Assembly (NCBI GenBank): GCA_964527995.1
Contig: CAZGRP010000017.1
Location: 1 to 64,000, forward strand
DNA from: CAZGRP01 sp964527995
GTDB lineage: Bacteria; Zhuqueibacterota; Zhuqueibacteria; Oceanimicrobiales; CAZGRP01
DNA length: 64,000 bases
Direction: 5' to 3'
Part shown: piece after piece, positions 16,165 to 23,768 of the stretch
Position numbering within the stretch: the first letter of the stretch is position 1
Layout of the letters: every line of letters begins with the position of its first letter
Translations under genes and position numbers: made by a program
Notes under the pieces: generated by a model
Told to the model about the DNA's origin: nothing
The model's database searches: none
What the model saw: the letters and a program-made list of their open reading frames with translations, nothing else

Positions 16165-17897
16165 GCCGCCTTGATTTCATGCCTCGACCGCTGGCATTCT
16201 CGCCGGCATCCTGCCGCGTTGTCCGCCTGATAGCTTGCATCCTGGCGCTGACGCTGTCTGCGGCGGTCGCTCGATCGCAATCGCGTGGCACCCAGGTGGG
16301 CCCCGGTGTCACGCACCGCTTCGTCTATGATCCCCGTGGGCCCTGGGCCATCCACATCCTCGAGGTGGATCTGACCAGCCCGTACCTCGCAATCGAAACC
16401 GTCAAGGCGGGGGATCGTCTTGCTGGGCGGGAACGCACCAGCGCCATGGCCGCACGGCGGGACTGGCAAGGGCATCGTGTTGTTGGAGCGATCAACGCCG
16501 ATTTCTTCACCCCCAACGGCACGCCCATCAGTTTACAGGTGAGTGGTGGAGTCATAGTCAGAGGCCCCAGTCACCGTACCTTCTTTGGCATCACCCCCGG
16601 TGGCCGGCCGCTCTTCAGGCGCGTGGAGTTCAAAGGCACCGTCTTCATGCCTGACACCATGCTGGCCATCGTGGGAGTCAATACCGCACACCAGGAGGAG
16701 GGGTTGGTCTTATACAATGCGTTCTCGGGACCGACCACAGGTCCAGACTCTTCCGCGGCCATCGTTATTCTGAAGCCGGTCGGCCGGGTCTTGGCGAACA
16801 GGCCGGTGCGCTTCGTGGTGCAGCAGATCGACTCGTTAAGCGGACATCGGGAACCGACGGACTCCACATGGGTGCTTGCCGGACAGGGGCGACACCGAGG
16901 CCTGCTCTTGAGAGGGCTCTGCGAAGGGGACACGCTCCGGATCGATCTCCTCCTGCCGCCGCTGAAGCCAGCCCTCAAGGAGGCGGTCGGAGGGCTGCCC
17001 CGCATCATACGCGACGGCCGGGTCTCCGTGGAGACCGACATCGATGGTGGCAAGAAGTTCGCCACACAGCGCCATCCGCGCACAGCCGTAGGCTTTTCGG
17101 CCGACAGCACGCGGCTGTGGCTGGTGACTGTGGATGGGCGCCAGCCAGGCTACAGCATGGGTATGACCCTGTTCGAGCTGGCAGAGTTTCTCCTCAAGTT
17201 GGGCGTCTACCAGGGGGTCAATCTCGACGGCGGGGGCTCGACAACGATGGTGGTGCGCGGAAGTGTTGTAAATCGGCCGTCGGACCTGCAGGGGGAGCGG
17301 CCGGTGGCCAACGCGGTGCTGGTGGTCAGCCGTGCCCCGACAGGTGCATTCGCCCGGCTGCGACTGTGGCCTCGGCGAACCGTCGTCCTCGCCGGTGATA
17401 CGCTCCGTTTTCACGTGTCGGCTCTGGATCGGTTCTACAACCCGGTGGAGCTTTCGGACCGAAAGATCGAGTGGAAGGCCGAAAACCGCATCGGAAGGGT
17501 CAGCGCCGACGGGCGCTTCACAGCCGCTGCCGTCAACGATTCCGGCTATGTCTTCGTGTCGACTGATGCTCGCGAAGGTCTGGTTCGGGACTCTGCCTAC
17601 GTGATCGTACGGACTGCGACCCGCATCGTGATCGAGCCCGATTCAGTGACTCTTCGATCTGGTGAAAGGCGGCAACTCCGCGCGTACGCGGTGGGGGCGG
17701 ACTTCACCCGGCATGAAATCGAAGCAGCCAGGGTGGCGTGGCGTGTCGACGGCGACATAGGGGAGATCCGCCGGGACGGCTTCTTCACTGCCGCTGATTC
17801 GGGGCGCGGATGGATCGAAGCGCAAGTGGGACACCTCGTGGGTCGGGCTGAAGTGTCTGTCAAGGCCGGCCGCCGCGAAGACGGGCAACAATTCTGA
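16161..17897 (+). CDS. Exported phosphodiester glycosidase (NAGPA domain) with Ig-like repeats
   Basis: Sec-exported protein of 578 residues. The signal peptide ends near AVARSQS (about residue 40). The central domain (about 60-395) is the NAGPA/DUF2233 fold, seen in NADFFTPNGTPISLQ, RHPRTAVGFSADS, VTVDGRQPGYSMGM and the hallmark GVNLDGGGSTTMVV. The family includes the uncovering enzyme that removes GlcNAc from GlcNAc-1-P-mannose and bacterial exopolysaccharide-associated proteins. About 180 C-terminal residues form two bacterial Ig-like repeats, each with a VLAGDTLRF/LRSGERRQL opening and a DGRFTAA/DGFFTAA motif. The start at 16161 overlaps the amylase stop (ATGA). The substrate is unknown. 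Confidence 0.87.
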   Translation: MSRLDFMPRPLAFSPASCRVVRLIACILALTLSAAVARSQSRGTQVGPGVTHRFVYDPRGPWAIHILEVDLTSPYLAIETVKAGDRLAGRERTSAMAARRDWQGHRVVGAINADFFTPNGTPISLQVSGGVIVRGPSHRTFFGITPGGRPLFRRVEFKGTVFMPDTMLAIVGVNTAHQEEGLVLYNAFSGPTTGPDSSAAIVILKPVGRVLANRPVRFVVQQIDSLSGHREPTDSTWVLAGQGRHRGLLLRGLCEGDTLRIDLLLPPLKPALKEAVGGLPRIIRDGRVSVETDIDGGKKFATQRHPRTAVGFSADSTRLWLVTVDGRQPGYSMGMTLFELAEFLLKLGVYQGVNLDGGGSTTMVVRGSVVNRPSDLQGERPVANAVLVVSRAPTGAFARLRLWPRRTVVLAGDTLRFHVSALDRFYNPVELSDRKIEWKAENRIGRVSADGRFTAAAVNDSGYVFVSTDAREGLVRDSAYVIVRTATRIVIEPDSVTLRSGERRQLRAYAVGADFTRHEIEAARVAWRVDGDIGEIRRDGFFTAADSGRGWIEAQVGHLVGRAEVSVKAGRREDGQQF

Positions 17898-18499
17898 TTT
17901 ATCCTCTAGATGACGACCCGGCCTGGCCCTGACCGGCGGGAGATCGTAAAGAAGTTCTCCAGGGGTATGCAGCGATTGTTTGCATGGGTGCAAGAGATTG
18001 CATACAGTTGCTCGCCGATAGCGCCATATGTCGCCCGTCCCTCCTCGAGGGCCACAAAATGCATCTTGGCACAGTGCTTGCCGAGCGCCTCTTCCGGACG
18101 GAGGAGGATATCAACCTTGGCCAACCCGCCTAGCTATCGATAACCTCTCCGAAAGGGACATCATATTCTCCCAGGCTCACCTCCAACGCATGCGAGGATT
18201 CAAGGGCAAATCCTGATAAATCTCCGAGGACCCGGCGCGCCCAGCCGGGGTGTCATTGTCTTCGCTTGAGCTCTACCGTGAGACGTGACCAGCAGAGGGA
18301 GAGTTCGCCGTCTTTCCCCGCCCGGACATTTGCACCTTTCTGGAAATCCCCACACTGTGAGGACCCGTGGTTCCGCGGGCCTTTCCCGGCGAGGGGTTAT
18401 GACGCCCACAACCAACCTTCATCGGCCCTGACCCACTTTTTTTCAAAACAGTTGTTTACCCACAGTTAGCCAGGCCACTAGCAACAGGAGGGCAGAGGC
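17898..18499. other. Intergenic region before the SusC/SusD genes
   Basis: About 600 bp. It holds a possible small minus-strand frame (listed separately) and a six-base-pair inverted repeat, CCCGGC/GCCGGG with a seven-base loop, at 18231-18249 without a T-run. The 3' end becomes AT-rich (a T tract near 18440) ahead of the AGGAGGG ribosome binding site of susC. No convincing -35/-10 or Bacteroidota-type promoter was recognised. Confidence 0.5.
17906..18124 (-). CDS. Possible small hypothetical protein or gene remnant
   Basis: A 72-codon frame on the minus strand starting with TTG, limited upstream by an in-frame TAG four codons earlier. Codon third positions are mostly G or C, as in real genes of this window, and the translation (KVDILLRPEEALGKHCAKMH, then ALEEGRATYGAIGEQLYAI) looks protein-like. 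I do not recognise a family. There is no ribosome binding site at usable spacing, so it may be a gene fragment rather than an active gene. Confidence 0.25.
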   Translation of the reverse strand: MAKVDILLRPEEALGKHCAKMHFVALEEGRATYGAIGEQLYAISCTHANNRCIPLENFFTISRRSGPGRVVI

Positions 18500-21400
18500 A
18501 TGAGAAAGCTTCTCTTTGCAGTTCTGACGTTGGGGTTGACTCTGCTGTCCTCGTCGGTCATGGCCCAGCGGTCGGTTACGATCGCGGGCACGGTGACAGA
18601 CGAGGCTGGCAATCCCCTCGCCGGCGCGAACGTCTTCCTCAAGGACACTCACTTCGGCGCCGCAGCCGACGAAAAGGGCCGCTACAGCTTCGCGCTTCCG
18701 CCGCAGCTCGTTCGCGGCCAGAAGATGCAACTGGTGGCTCGATTCATCGGCTACCGTTCACAATCGGTGACCATCACTCTCACACCCGGCACCATCACAC
18801 ACGATTTCAAGTTGCCGGTGGACGTTCTCGAGCTGGAGTCCGTTGTGGTCACCGGTATGGGTGGATCGCAAATCAAGGAGAAGCTGGGCGTTTCCATTGC
18901 CAAGGTTCAGCCGGCCCTGATCACCAGATCGGCCGAGCCGAACGTTGTCGAGGCGTTGGCGGGCAAGGCTCCCGGCGTTGAGGTCACGGCAACGAGCGGC
19001 GACCCGGGAACGAACAGCTTCATCCGCATCCGAGGCGCGGGGTCGATCTCCAGAACCACTCAGCCGCTGTTCGTGGTTGATGGCGTCCCGATCTCCAACC
19101 GCACCGACTACAACATGGGTGCCAACGGCGGCACAGAGACCACGAACCGTGCAGCAGATATCAACACCGAGGACATCGCATCGGTGGAGATTCTGAAGGG
19201 GGCTGCAGCCGCGGCAATCTACGGATCTCGAGCCGCAAACGGTGTCGTGATCATTACGACGAAGAGCGGCAGACCTGGGAGAACCAAGATCTCCTACAAG
19301 CTCAGCATCGGGGCGAGCACTCAGTCGAAGTTCTATCCGCTACAGACCTGGTTCGGTCAGGGCACAAAAGGTAAGTTCGTCAAGAACTATTCGCGGAGCT
19401 GGGGCAGGCCGCTCAACGTGAAGGGCTCGCCCTACTACGACCCGAGCAAACCCGAAGACAAGGTGTACGACCACGGCCGAGAAATCACCGGCACCGGATG
19501 GAGCAATGAAAACAACTTCACGATATCGGGAGGTCGTGGACTCACCACCTTCTTTCTGTCGTTTGGTCGCCTGTACCAGAAGGGTCACTGGAAGGCGGGC
19601 TCGGACTACGAACGCTATACCGGGCGGCTGAAGGCGACCCAGACGATCAGCAGCAAATTGAGGCTGACCGCAAACGTCGCCTACGCCAATACCCGGGCTG
19701 ACTATCTGCAGCGAGGTGATAACGCCATCGGTCTGATGCTGGGCGCACTTCGCACCCCGCCCGAATTCAACAACCTGCCGTACCTGGACCCGGTCACCGG
19801 TTTTCACCGCTCCTACCGGTACAGCGACGCGACCGTCCTGCGGAAGAGTCGCAAGTTCAACAATCCGTTCTGGACGATGTACGAGGGCATCAACAAAAGA
19901 GGCGTCGGCCGGCTCTATGGCTATGTGAAGGCAGACTTCGATCCTTTCGATTGGGTCAATATCAACTACACCCTGGGCTCCGACTACTACAACGATGACG
20001 CCATCTATGTGGAGCCACCCGGCGGGTCCCGGAACGACGGCAACGGCCAGATGAGGCGAAGCGACTTCATCGATCACGAAATCGATGGCAACCTCATCAT
20101 CACCATCAATGCTGACAAGTTCCTGAAAAAGTTCAGGAACATCGGCGGCACTTTGATGCTGGGCCAGAACTTCAACAGCCGCAAATACTCCAGGCTCGAG
20201 GCGACCGGCAATACCCTGGGTGCGCCGGGGTTCTTTGAACTCGACAACGCGGTCAGCATTACGACCAACGAGTTCAAGTCTCTCATCCACACGGAGTCGT
20301 TCTTTGGACAGGCGACGGTCGACCTTTTTGAACAACTCTATCTGACAGGCGCCCTGCGGAATGACGGCTCGTCGACCTTCGGTGTCAGCCAGAAGCGGCA
20401 CTGGTACCCGAAATTCAGCGCGGCCTGGGAGTTCACGAAACTTGCCACTGTGCCAGCTCTCGATTTCGGCAAACTTCGCTTCGCCTTCGGAGAGGCGGGC
20501 GTGCAGCCTGGCGTCTACACCACGATCTCCGCGTACAGGTCCGGCTTCAAGGGCTTTGGGCTGTTCACAAGCACAAACCTGAACCTCACGTATCGTGGCA
20601 AGAGCGGCTACGTCTCGAGCGCGAATATGGGCAACAACGACGTCAAGCCGGAGCGGACCAAGGAGTTGGAATTCGGCGTCGATCTGGCTTTCCTGAAGTC
20701 GCGCATCGGTCTCAACGTGACGCGCTACCTCTCCCGGTCCACCGACGTTCTTTTCGACCGCAACGTCGTTCCCTCCACCGGCTACTTCTCGCAGACGGCC
20801 AACGCCGCCACCATCGAGAACAGGGGATGGGAGGCCAGCCTCGATATCGCGGCGATCCGGAAGCGCAACTTCTCGTGGAACCTTGGCCTGAATTGGGCCC
20901 GAAACAGGAACATGGTGACCGCCATGTACGGCGCCAAGTGGGTGCAGATTGGTCGCTGGGCCTATGCCGCTGCCGGTCACGAACTCGGAGAACTGCGACT
21001 GAATACCTGGGTGCGCTTCGGGTATGGAATGAAGGTCGACGGTGTGGACATCGACAAGGCGTATTCAGGCTGGAAGAAAGGTGACGTCTACATCCCCGAG
21101 GATGGATATCCGATCATGTCGCCGGAGCCCATCTGGTCGGGTCTGAGCGCGAACCCGAAATGGACCGGCAGCATCCGCAACGAATTCACCCTGTTCAAGA
21201 ACTTCACCGTGTCGGCGTTCGTCGACATCGTGCAGGGCAACTACATCATGAATCACGGTGCGGGTGCGTTGTTCTCCTACGGCACGCACAAAGGAACTGA
21301 GGACCGCGGCCAGGTCAAGTCGATTCCGCTGACCGGAAAGTTCGGCACCGGTCCCGATGGCCGGACCGACATTCAGGGGTTCGGGCCCGGCGCCATCGTC

Positions 21401-21745
21401 GTCAACGGCAAGAGCGTCGGCAAGCCGGTAGAGTTGACCGAGGCCTGGTACCGATCGGCGGGAGCAGGCTTTTCGGGCGATGGATTTCAATTCACCGAGG
21501 ACGGGAGCTACATCAAGCTGCGCGAGGTTTCAGTAAGCTACCGGCTGCGCAACAAGTTCGTAAACAGCCTCGGGTTGAGCGACATCGTGTTTCGGCTGAG
21601 CGGCCGGAACGTCCGTACCTGGACAGATTACACCGGATTTGATCCGGAGTCCAACCGGCAGCAGGCCACCGGCGCGCGGGACAGCGACTACTTCAACCAA
21701 CCGCAGACCCGGTCATTTCTTTTCACGATGTACGTCAACTACTAA
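18500..21745 (+). CDS. SusC/RagA-family TonB-dependent outer-membrane transporter
   Basis: Outer-membrane importer energised by TonB that, with its SusD-type lipoprotein, takes up oligomers (glycans or peptides). The 1081 residues comprise a signal peptide cut near SSVMAQRS, a carboxypeptidase-regulatory-like domain (GTVTDEAGNPLAGANVFLKD, about residues 27-105), the plug (SFIRIRGAGSISRTTQPLFV, VDGVPISN, VEILKGAAAAAIYGSRAANG) and a 22-strand-type barrel. It ends with SFLFTMYVNY, giving the aromatic terminal residue needed for BAM assembly. An AGGAGGG site precedes the ATG. It is followed 18 bp later by the SusD gene. The substrate cannot be read; the peptidases downstream favour peptides. Confidence 0.95.
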   Translation: MRKLLFAVLTLGLTLLSSSVMAQRSVTIAGTVTDEAGNPLAGANVFLKDTHFGAAADEKGRYSFALPPQLVRGQKMQLVARFIGYRSQSVTITLTPGTITHDFKLPVDVLELESVVVTGMGGSQIKEKLGVSIAKVQPALITRSAEPNVVEALAGKAPGVEVTATSGDPGTNSFIRIRGAGSISRTTQPLFVVDGVPISNRTDYNMGANGGTETTNRAADINTEDIASVEILKGAAAAAIYGSRAANGVVIITTKSGRPGRTKISYKLSIGASTQSKFYPLQTWFGQGTKGKFVKNYSRSWGRPLNVKGSPYYDPSKPEDKVYDHGREITGTGWSNENNFTISGGRGLTTFFLSFGRLYQKGHWKAGSDYERYTGRLKATQTISSKLRLTANVAYANTRADYLQRGDNAIGLMLGALRTPPEFNNLPYLDPVTGFHRSYRYSDATVLRKSRKFNNPFWTMYEGINKRGVGRLYGYVKADFDPFDWVNINYTLGSDYYNDDAIYVEPPGGSRNDGNGQMRRSDFIDHEIDGNLIITINADKFLKKFRNIGGTLMLGQNFNSRKYSRLEATGNTLGAPGFFELDNAVSITTNEFKSLIHTESFFGQATVDLFEQLYLTGALRNDGSSTFGVSQKRHWYPKFSAAWEFTKLATVPALDFGKLRFAFGEAGVQPGVYTTISAYRSGFKGFGLFTSTNLNLTYRGKSGYVSSANMGNNDVKPERTKELEFGVDLAFLKSRIGLNVTRYLSRSTDVLFDRNVVPSTGYFSQTANAATIENRGWEASLDIAAIRKRNFSWNLGLNWARNRNMVTAMYGAKWVQIGRWAYAAAGHELGELRLNTWVRFGYGMKVDGVDIDKAYSGWKKGDVYIPEDGYPIMSPEPIWSGLSANPKWTGSIRNEFTLFKNFTVSAFVDIVQGNYIMNHGAGALFSYGTHKGTEDRGQVKSIPLTGKFGTGPDGRTDIQGFGPGAIVVNGKSVGKPVELTEAWYRSAGAGFSGDGFQFTEDGSYIKLREVSVSYRLRNKFVNSLGLSDIVFRLSGRNVRTWTDYTGFDPESNRQQATGARDSDYFNQPQTRSFLFTMYVNY

Positions 21746-21763
21746 TCACCGGGAGGCATAGAG

Positions 21764-23170
21764 ATGAGAAGGAAAATAACGCTGCTAATCGGGCTGCTCG
21801 CGCTGGCGGGCTGGACGGTCGGCTGCGGCAGCGATTTCCTCAACGGTCCGGATGTGACCGATGACCCCAACCGGGCGACGCAAGTACCTCTGGACAATCT
21901 TTTCGTGGGAGTGCAGGTGAACTGCTACGGGGTCATGACGGGTCCTCTCAGCTATGTCCCGGTCATGTTCCTCCAGCAGATGTCGGGAGTGTCACAGCAC
22001 TACTCGGGTTATGAGCGATACGAGATGACGGGCGCCGAGTTCGATGACCAGTGGAATGCCGTCTACGGCGGGGGCGGCCTCATCGATATGAGAAAGATCG
22101 AGAAGAAGGGGCTCGACGAAGGAAAGCACACGCTGGTCGGCATCACCAAGCTGTGGGAAGCCCTGGTGATCAGCACGGCCGCGGACTTGTGGGGCGACAT
22201 CCCCTACTCCGAGGCGGCCAACCCCGACATCCCGCACCCCAAATACGACAAGCAGTCTGAGGTGGCGCAGCAAGTGCTGGATCTCATCGACAGCGCCATC
22301 GAAGACCTGAATACGGGCCAACCCTTCTTCGACGGCTCTTTCGATTTCACCTTTGGTGGCGACAAGGACAAGTGGATCGCCGCAGCCCACACACTCAAGG
22401 CTCGCATCCTGCTGAACTGGGCCGAGGTTAAGCCCGAGAACTACGCCTTGGCGCTTGCAGAGGCTCAGATGGGGATCAGTTCGGACGCCAACAACTGGAA
22501 AACCCGGCATTCGACCACACGGGGCGAAGAGTCGCTGTGGTATCAGTTCGAGAGCTATCGTTTCGGCTACATGAGAGCGGGAGCGTTCCTGGTGAACCTG
22601 CTCAAGCAGGACAACGACCCCCGCCTGCAGATTTATCTCGGCAAGGACAGCAACGGCGGCTATTCCGGGTCCAATCCGGGTGAGAACAACGGTGCTGCGA
22701 GTTTCCTCAACCCAAGTACCTTTGGCGCCAAAGAGTGGGATGTCGATCTGGTCTCCTGGTTCGAGAATCAGTTCATCATCGCCGAGTCCCAGTATGCCAC
22801 CGGAGACGAGGCAGGTGCCTTGAACACGTTGAACAATGTCATCCAACCGGGTCTGGAGGCCAAGTGGGAGCTGCCGCCGAACTCGCTGCCGCGCTACGAC
22901 AGCAACCTGTCCGGTGTCGATCTGCTGGAGGCCATCATGATGGAGAAGTACAAGGCGATGTTCCTCAATGTGCAGATCTGGAGTGACTGGAAACGCACCG
23001 CCTTCCCGATTTTGCCGAGCACGCCACTGGGACGCCGGATTCCGCGCCGCATGCTCTATCCGTTGAGCGAGATCAACACCAATCCCAACGTCCAGTTCCT
23101 CGGGTGGTATGTGAGGACAGAAAACGACCCGGGTAATCCAAGCTACCCCGGTCGCCAGGTCAACGAGTAA
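21764..23170 (+). CDS. SusD/RagB-family substrate-binding lipoprotein
   Basis: Outer-leaflet lipoprotein that forms the lid over the adjacent SusC-type barrel. The 468-residue protein has a lipoprotein signal peptide with the acylated cysteine in WTVGCGSD. The body has the helical TPR-based SusD fold: KLWEALVISTAADLWGDIPYSEA and AHTLKARILLNWAEV are characteristic of the SusD-like_2 subgroup. The C-terminal PRRMLYPLSEINTNP is also typical. An intrinsic terminator follows directly, so susC and susD form a two-gene unit. Confidence 0.93.
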   Translation: MRRKITLLIGLLALAGWTVGCGSDFLNGPDVTDDPNRATQVPLDNLFVGVQVNCYGVMTGPLSYVPVMFLQQMSGVSQHYSGYERYEMTGAEFDDQWNAVYGGGGLIDMRKIEKKGLDEGKHTLVGITKLWEALVISTAADLWGDIPYSEAANPDIPHPKYDKQSEVAQQVLDLIDSAIEDLNTGQPFFDGSFDFTFGGDKDKWIAAAHTLKARILLNWAEVKPENYALALAEAQMGISSDANNWKTRHSTTRGEESLWYQFESYRFGYMRAGAFLVNLLKQDNDPRLQIYLGKDSNGGYSGSNPGENNGAASFLNPSTFGAKEWDVDLVSWFENQFIIAESQYATGDEAGALNTLNNVIQPGLEAKWELPPNSLPRYDSNLSGVDLLEAIMMEKYKAMFLNVQIWSDWKRTAFPILPSTPLGRRIPRRMLYPLSEINTNPNVQFLGWYVRTENDPGNPSYPGRQVNE

Positions 23171-23194
23171 ACCAGGTCTTCGACCGCCAGGCAG

Positions 23195-23232
23195 AATCCC
23201 CTGCTCCCGGCTCTGCGGAGCAGGGGATTTTT
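23195..23232 (+). terminator. Intrinsic terminator after susD
   Basis: A perfect 13 bp stem (AATCCCCTGCTCC at 23195-23207 and GGAGCAGGGGATT at 23217-23229), a nine-base loop, and a T-run at 23228-23232. It should end the susC-susD transcript before the small lipoprotein gene. Confidence 0.9.
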
Positions 23233-23261
23233 GTCGTGGCGAACCCGCGTGCGAGGCAAAA

Positions 23262-23672
23262 ATGAAAAAAGACAGGAGCAGGCATCTGTGCCTGTGGGTT
23301 TTGGCCCTTCTGCTGCCACTGATCGCCGGCTGTTCTTGCGGCAAGGGGACACGTGACAGAACCCGCCGTTTTGATCGCAATCTGATTACATCGGAGGAGA
23401 TTCAAATCGCCAACGCCGGCAACGCCTACGATCTGATCAAAGACCTGCGACCACAATGGCTGGAAGGCCGCGGCAGAAAGTCGATCAAGAACGTTCCGTC
23501 GACTCTGCCAGTGGTCTATGTGAACGGACTCCGGGAGGGCACGGTCAACTCGCTGCGCACGATTCCCACGGACAACATCGCTGAGATTCGCTTTCTGGGT
23601 CCGGGGGATGCCATGATCCGATTCGGCTTCGACCATCCTAGCGGGGCGATCCTGATCACCATGCTTCAGTGA
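23262..23672 (+). CDS. Small lipoprotein resembling a stand-alone TonB plug domain
   Basis: A 136-residue lipoprotein with lipobox LIAGC. The mature part reads like the plug of TonB-dependent transporters: EIQIANAGNAYDLIKDLRPQW (the helix that opens a plug), LPVVYVNGLREG (compare VDGVP in the adjacent SusC), LRTIPTDNIAEIRFLGPGDA and GFDHPSGAILITM (compare ILKGAAA and NGVVIITTKSG). There is no barrel. Such short plug-like proteins occur in FCB and Gemmatimonadota genomes, but I know of no established function. It lies between the susD terminator and the sortilin-like gene. Confidence 0.75.
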   Translation: MKKDRSRHLCLWVLALLLPLIAGCSCGKGTRDRTRRFDRNLITSEEIQIANAGNAYDLIKDLRPQWLEGRGRKSIKNVPSTLPVVYVNGLREGTVNSLRTIPTDNIAEIRFLGPGDAMIRFGFDHPSGAILITMLQ

Positions 23673-23768
23673 TCGGGAGCCGCGCGACCACATTTCCGCG
23701 CCAACCTGATGCCTGGCCCCGCCGCTTTTCCCGTCGTCGCTTGCAATCACTCACAAGGAGAACGACTC

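Noticed and set aside
21992..23380. 462-codon minus-strand frame opposite susD.
   Set aside because: Antisense shadow; it runs through the susD terminator and has no recognisable domain.
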